From Roseateles sp. YR242 (lineage in GTDB: Bacteria; Pseudomonadota; Gammaproteobacteria; Burkholderiales; Burkholderiaceae_C): 64,000 bases of DNA. The stretch's first letter is position 1. Each line of letters opens with the position of its first letter. The notes beneath the pieces are model-generated. The model ran no database searches. It worked only from the letters and a program-made list of their open reading frames with translations, and was not told the origin of the DNA. Of the stretch, positions 59,682 through 64,000 are shown piece by piece. The stretch covers positions 62,001-126,000 of the forward strand of contig NZ_FOAV01000003.1 of assembly GCF_900109745.1 (NCBI RefSeq). The letters are read 5' to 3'. The position numbers and the translations under genes were made by a program.

Positions 59682-61988
59682 ATGCCTATGGGCAAGCGCG
59701 CGCCGACACCGCTCGTCTCCCCGGGCTTTTTAGCAAGCCCGGTCCTGGACCGCATGTGCTCGCACTTTGTGCTCACACTCACGGTCCGCCACGCCAATCG
59801 CTTCAATGCGCGCCGTGATCTCTCCGGCCTGCTGTCGCTGACGGCGCGCCACCTCGTCTGGCCCCCGCCCGTGCTCACGCGGCTGCGCACCTATCTGGCC
59901 AGCCGTTGTCAGGGCCATTCACTGTGGGCAGGGCATGAGGCATTGAGCGACGCTGCCTTCCTCGCACGCCATGGCGTCTGGCGCGGCCCCTTCGCGGAGG
60001 GCACGCTGTTTTTCTACCTCGATGAATACATCAAGGACGCTCCCAAGGACCTGCTGACACTGCTCGCCTGCACCTGCGACGTACTGGAGCAGCGGTTGCG
60101 CAGCGAATCCACCCTCGTGCAGGAAAACATTGCCGCGCTGGGCCACCTGCTGCAGCTCAACGCAGCCGAACGCGCCCTGCTGCTCTACGGCACGCTGGCG
60201 CGCTACCAGCGTGAGCTGCGTGGCGCCCTGGTGGAGTTCAAGGTCAACACGGCCCAGGAGGCCTTCACGGCGATTGCGGAAGTGGCGGGTGTCGACCCGC
60301 GTGACGTGGCCGAGGCGCTGCGTGCGGGCTCGCGCCTGGAACGCGTCGGCATGGTGGAGAACCTGATTGCCGAGCACAACATCACCGACCTCTCCGACCT
60401 GATGAAGGTCAGTGACCAGTTGCCGCCGATCCTGATGCGCGAATACCGCGACCCTCAGGACCTGATGGCGGTGTTCACACGGCCGGTCAGCGACAGCGCA
60501 TTGCAACGCACCGACTTCGATTTCATCGAGGAGGAGCTCGAAGTCATCGGCCGGCTGCTGCGCAATGCCGTGGCGCAGCGCCAGGCCGGTGTCAACGTCC
60601 TGATCTACGGGCCGCCCGGCACGGGCAAGACGGAGCTGGCCAAGGTGGCCGCGCGCGAGGCCGGCCTGAGCCTTTATGAGGTCGAATATGCCGACCGCGA
60701 CGGCAACGCCCTCGGCGGCCGCGACCGCTACCGCTCGCTGCAGATCAGCCAGGTCTTCCTGAAGGCCAGCACTGACGTGGCCCTGCTGTTCGACGAGGTG
60801 GAGGACGTTTTCCCGCATCTCAGCGGCGACACCGCCCACCTGATGGCGCGCCTGGATGCCGCGCTGGACAGCCCCCCACCCATGGCGGTGAACGGCAAGG
60901 CATGGGTCAATCAGATCCTTGAGAACAACCCGGTCCCGGTGCTGTGGATCACCAACCGGATCGAACACATCGACCCCGCCTTCCGCCGCCGCTTTCAATA
61001 CCACCTGGAGCTCAAGAGCCCCCCACCCGGCGCGCGGCTGGGCCTGGTGCGCAAGGCACTGGCAGAGCTGCCCGTCTCCGATGGCTTTGCGGAGCGGCTC
61101 GCGGAGCGCAGCGGCCTGACCCCGGCCCAGGTGCGCACCGCCGTGCGTTTTGCCCGGCTGGCAGGCACTGGCGACAAGGCCGACCTCAACGAAGCACTCA
61201 TCAACCGCCAGCTGGCCCATGCCGACAAGGCCCTGGGGCACGGCGAGCCGCTGCATGCCCAGCGGCCGCGCCCGGCGCATTACGCGCTGGATCTGATCCA
61301 TTACGAATCCCGCTTCGAACTGCCCCGCCTGGTGGAGGCCCTGCGGCGGCGCGGCATGGGCAGCCTGTGCTTCTTCGGGCCGCCGGGCAGCGGCAAGACC
61401 GCTTTGGCGGAGAGCATCGCCACCGAACTGCAGCGCCCGCTGATGGTCCGCCTGGCCAGTGACCTGATGAGCAAGTACGTGGGCGAAACCGAACAGAACA
61501 TGGCCCACATGTTCGAGACGGCCGCTCAGGAAAACGCGGTGCTGCTGCTGGACGAGGCAGACAGCTTCCTGCGCAGCCGCCGCCGGGCCGAGCGCCACTA
61601 TGAGGTCAGCGAGGTCAACGAGATGCTGGCGGGCATGGAGCGCCACGCTGGCATCTTCATCTGCACCACCAATGCCTTTGATGACCTGGATGAAGCCGCG
61701 CTGCGGCGCTTCAGCTTCAAGATCCGCTTCCTTCCGCTGCGCCCGGAGCAACGCCTGCGCCTGTTCGAACTGGATGCCGGCCAGGCGCCCGACCCGATCC
61801 AGACGGAGCGCCTTTGCGCACTGGACCAGCTCACACTGGGCGACTTCGCCGCCGTGCGTCAGCAAGCCGACATCCTGGGCTCGCCGCTGCTGCCAGACGA
61901 CCTGCTCAACCTGCTGGAGGCCGAGCACCGGGTGAAGCCGGAGGTACGGCAACGCCGGGCCATGGGTTTCAGGCCGTCCAGCGGTTGA
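59682..61988 (+). CDS. Double-AAA+ ATPase
   Basis: 768 aa. An N-terminal helical region of about 270 residues precedes two AAA+ domains. The first has Walker A GPPGTGKTEL, Walker B VALLFDEVEDVF and sensor WITNRIEHIDPAFRRRF. The second has GPPGSGKTAL, VGETEQNMAHMF, Walker B AVLLLDEADSFL and sensor FICTTNAFDDLDEAALRRF. This resembles CDC48/FtsH-type unfoldases without the protease, in a family found in many proteobacteria. Partner unknown. The ATG 59682 with AAGGAGA upstream is used; a second ATG follows two codons later. Confidence 0.88.
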   Translation: MPMGKRAPTPLVSPGFLASPVLDRMCSHFVLTLTVRHANRFNARRDLSGLLSLTARHLVWPPPVLTRLRTYLASRCQGHSLWAGHEALSDAAFLARHGVWRGPFAEGTLFFYLDEYIKDAPKDLLTLLACTCDVLEQRLRSESTLVQENIAALGHLLQLNAAERALLLYGTLARYQRELRGALVEFKVNTAQEAFTAIAEVAGVDPRDVAEALRAGSRLERVGMVENLIAEHNITDLSDLMKVSDQLPPILMREYRDPQDLMAVFTRPVSDSALQRTDFDFIEEELEVIGRLLRNAVAQRQAGVNVLIYGPPGTGKTELAKVAAREAGLSLYEVEYADRDGNALGGRDRYRSLQISQVFLKASTDVALLFDEVEDVFPHLSGDTAHLMARLDAALDSPPPMAVNGKAWVNQILENNPVPVLWITNRIEHIDPAFRRRFQYHLELKSPPPGARLGLVRKALAELPVSDGFAERLAERSGLTPAQVRTAVRFARLAGTGDKADLNEALINRQLAHADKALGHGEPLHAQRPRPAHYALDLIHYESRFELPRLVEALRRRGMGSLCFFGPPGSGKTALAESIATELQRPLMVRLASDLMSKYVGETEQNMAHMFETAAQENAVLLLDEADSFLRSRRRAERHYEVSEVNEMLAGMERHAGIFICTTNAFDDLDEAALRRFSFKIRFLPLRPEQRLRLFELDAGQAPDPIQTERLCALDQLTLGDFAAVRQQADILGSPLLPDDLLNLLEAEHRVKPEVRQRRAMGFRPSSG

Positions 61989-62053
61989 TCAAGGGCCAGC
62001 AAGGAATCGGGCTGGGCGGAACGCGGCCGGGAACTGTGGCATCGTCCACCCCC

Positions 62054-63130
62054 ATGCAGCGCACCACCCCCTCCCTTCCGATGCTTCCGCACACGTCCGG
62101 TCGCCACCCGCGCGGCTGGCGCAGAACCGCGGGCCGGCTGGCATCCGCCATGAGCACCGCCCTGAACACCGGCATCAGCGCCGCCTTGGCCGCCACCCTG
62201 ACCGCCACCGTCACGGCCACCCTGGCCTGGGCCGCGCCCACCCAGGCCGCCACGCCCACCGAGCCTCGCTGCCCCGCTGAACCCGCCACCGTTTCCCAGG
62301 CACAGGCCGACGCCCAGGCGCGGGACCGCGGCATCCTCTGGACGCTGACCCGGGACGGTCACACCTCCTATCTGCACGCCAGCCTTCACCTGGGGCGACC
62401 GGCCTGGATCGCGCCCGGCCCCCGGCTGAAGGAGGTACTGGGCCAGGTAGACGCGGTCGCCCTCGAGCTGGACCCGCTGGACACCGCCTCCTGGCAGATG
62501 CCGCCCATTCCCGATCTGCCCATCGACGCCAGGCTGAAGCAACGTCTGGCCACCCAGGCGCGCAGCGTCTGCCTGCCCGCGCAGGCGCTGGCGTCCATGC
62601 ATCCGCTGCTGCAACTGAGCACCATCACCCTGGCCCGCGCCCGTGGGCTTGGCCTGGATGTGCGTTACGGCCAGGAGGTGCTGCTGAGCGGCTGGGCGCG
62701 CCAGCGCGGCCTGCCGGTGATTGCACTGGAAACGCTTGAAGGGCAGCTCTCCGCCCTGCTGCCGCAAGACCCCGAAGAGGCGCGGCATGAACTTCGCTCC
62801 GGCCTTCAGCAGCTGGAACGCCCCGCGCCGCTGCAGCGCATGCTGAAAGACCTGGTCAACACCTGGGAGCGCGGCGACCTGCGCCGCCTCTCCCGTTACG
62901 AAGACTGGTGCAACTGCATCAACGATGCGCGCGACCGCGCCGCCCTCGCACGTGAGAACGACGCACGCAACCCCAACCTGGCCGAGCGCATCTCGGAACT
63001 GCACCAGAAGGGCCAGTCCTTGCTGGTGGCCGTGGGCGCGCTGCACATGACGGGGCCGCAGGCCCTGCCGACGTTGTTGCGGCAGCACGGATTCGAGGTG
63101 ACCCAGGTGCATCCCGAGCCCGGAAAGTGA
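62054..63130 (+). CDS. TraB/GumN family protein
   Basis: 358 aa. An N-terminal hydrophobic stretch (GISAALAATLTATVTATLAWAAPTQA) acts as signal peptide. The TraB/GumN fold opens GILWTLTRDGHTSYLHASLHLG, then VDAVALELDP and the C-terminal LLVAVGALHMTGPQALPTLLRQHGFEV. The HxSxH and ExD pattern parallels Tiki-like metalloproteases. Possible envelope hydrolase. Start 62054 is chosen for the signal peptide. Confidence 0.86.
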   Translation: MQRTTPSLPMLPHTSGRHPRGWRRTAGRLASAMSTALNTGISAALAATLTATVTATLAWAAPTQAATPTEPRCPAEPATVSQAQADAQARDRGILWTLTRDGHTSYLHASLHLGRPAWIAPGPRLKEVLGQVDAVALELDPLDTASWQMPPIPDLPIDARLKQRLATQARSVCLPAQALASMHPLLQLSTITLARARGLGLDVRYGQEVLLSGWARQRGLPVIALETLEGQLSALLPQDPEEARHELRSGLQQLERPAPLQRMLKDLVNTWERGDLRRLSRYEDWCNCINDARDRAALARENDARNPNLAERISELHQKGQSLLVAVGALHMTGPQALPTLLRQHGFEVTQVHPEPGK

Positions 63131-63197
63131 TCGAGTTGCGGCACACTGGCCGGTCATTTCTCACTCAACAGTCCCATCCCCGTTTCCGGAGTTCCGC

Positions 63198-63875
63198 GTG
63201 GCCACCCTGCCATCCATTCTTCAGGCTCTGTTCCTGGTACCACTGACCCTGCTGCCCATCATCAACCCGGTGGGCGTGGCACCGATCGTGATCGACGCTG
63301 CCGGTGGAGATGACCGGGTGCTGAAGCGCCTGTCCCGCCAGGTGGCCATCAATGGCTGGGTGGTGATCATGGCCTCCATGCTGGTGGGCACCTATGTGCT
63401 GGACATGTTTGGCATCTCGCTGCCGGTGGTCCGCGTGGCCGGTGGCCTGCTGGTGGCCTTCAGCGCCTGGACCATGCTCACGCGCCACGAAGAGACCGAC
63501 GAAGTGCAGACCGCCATCGCCGAGGACGCCAGTGCCGACCTCACCGAGGCGGAGATCGTCCGGCGCAGCTTCTTCCCCATCACCTTCCCGCTCACCACCG
63601 GCCCGGGCTGCATCGCCGCGGCCATTGCGCTGGGCGCGCAGCTGCCCCGTTCGCCGCTGCCCTACCTGATGGGCGCCGGCATTGCCGCCATCGGGGCGGC
63701 CATCACAGCGGGGCTGATCTATCTCGTGTTCCGCAACGGTGGCCGACTGATGATGCGCCTGGGCGAGGTCGGCACCCTGGTGATGATGCGGCTGATGGCC
63801 TTTGTGCTGCTGTGCATCGGCATCCAGATTCTCTGGACCGGCTGGGCCGACCTGAACGGCATTCTGGTCAAGTGA
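63198..63875 (+). CDS. MarC family integral membrane protein
   Basis: 225 aa from GTG 63198. About six membrane helices. Family motifs are LLPIINPVGVAPIVI and FPITFPLTTGPGCIAAAIALGAQL, which form a pseudo-repeat. It is not linked to antibiotic resistance in spite of its name; its transport role is unknown. Confidence 0.9.
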   Translation: MATLPSILQALFLVPLTLLPIINPVGVAPIVIDAAGGDDRVLKRLSRQVAINGWVVIMASMLVGTYVLDMFGISLPVVRVAGGLLVAFSAWTMLTRHEETDEVQTAIAEDASADLTEAEIVRRSFFPITFPLTTGPGCIAAAIALGAQLPRSPLPYLMGAGIAAIGAAITAGLIYLVFRNGGRLMMRLGEVGTLVMMRLMAFVLLCIGIQILWTGWADLNGILVK

Positions 63876-63919
63876 AGCGTAGGATCGGCCTCACGCGCCA
63901 GCCATTGACGAGGTAAGCC

Positions 63920-64000
63920 ATGTCCGACAGCAGCTTTGGGGCCTTTGTGCCCGGTTTCGATTTCCTGCAGGGGCTCGCCAAGAACGCGGGGGCGGCCATT
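63920..64000 (+). CDS. phaM: PhaM-like PHA granule protein, N-terminal fragment
   Basis: Only 27 codons are inside the window. MSDSSFGAFVPGFDFLQGLAKNAGAA resembles the start of PhaM, which links polyhydroxyalkanoate granules to the nucleoid and activates PHA synthase. SD AGGTAAG lies just before. Too short for certainty. Confidence 0.6.
   Translation, partial: MSDSSFGAFVPGFDFLQGLAKNAGAAI

Noticed and set aside
59919-61952. 677-codon minus-strand frame over the double-AAA gene
   Set aside because: Shadow frame; the plus-strand gene has two complete AAA domains.

Overview
The window comes from a high-GC betaproteobacterium of the order Burkholderiales, most like the Roseateles/Mitsuaria/Rubrivivax group. 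The evidence is a set of lineage markers: a DUF3567 (BTH_I0359-type) protein, a PhaM-like start, a proteobacterial-type GshA, MetH split into two genes, and an S-adenosylhomocysteine (SAH) riboswitch in front of the larger MetH gene. No rRNA, tRNA, transposase, phage or CRISPR array was recognised by eye.

Layout. 0-2 kb: a divergent PLP-aminotransferase / MocR-regulator pair with an inverted-repeat operator between them. 1.8-8 kb: four related genes of an unrecognised family on the minus strand (beta-helix-like N-terminus, helical C-terminus), interrupted by a hydratase on the plus strand. 8-16 kb: uup, an MFS transporter, and a kup-benE-gshB-fghA run. 16-19 kb: a LysR regulator and a tyrosine-phosphatase-like protein that lacks the catalytic Cys and Arg. 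18.8-23 kb: gshA and the torF-like/glnK/amtB nitrogen operon, with a sigma-54 promoter and two NtrC-like sites. 23.3-24 kb: HU and an AT-rich gap. 24.1-31.9 kb: a tightly coupled operon of SWIM zinc-finger protein, a 30-codon micro-ORF, DUF5691, MoxR ATPase, DUF5682 and a VWA protein, with most junctions being ATGA overlaps. 32-37 kb: two large exported proteins (a DUF7151/Asp-box lipoprotein and a CBM2-linked HExxH peptidase), then hemerythrin. 37.9-40.7 kb: an AT-richer island of exported proteins of unknown function. 40.7-51 kb: a metallopeptidase, GNAT, comM, a two-component system with MipA, a VOC protein, a TPR/O-GlcNAc-transferase-like protein and a glycine-zipper protein. 51.5-57 kb: the two metH genes flanking a degenerate HD-GYP protein. 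57-64 kb: DUF4197, an FAH-family protein, DUF3567, a double-AAA ATPase, TraB/GumN, MarC and the start of phaM.

How the genes work together. Glutathione metabolism is represented by gshA, gshB and fghA. Nitrogen sensing and uptake is represented by glnK-amtB under an NtrC-type promoter. The methyl cycle is represented by split MetH under SAH control. The least described systems are the SWIM/DUF5691/MoxR/DUF5682/VWA operon, the four-member beta-helix family, and the cysteine-rich secreted protein with its CGFS thioredoxin-like neighbour.
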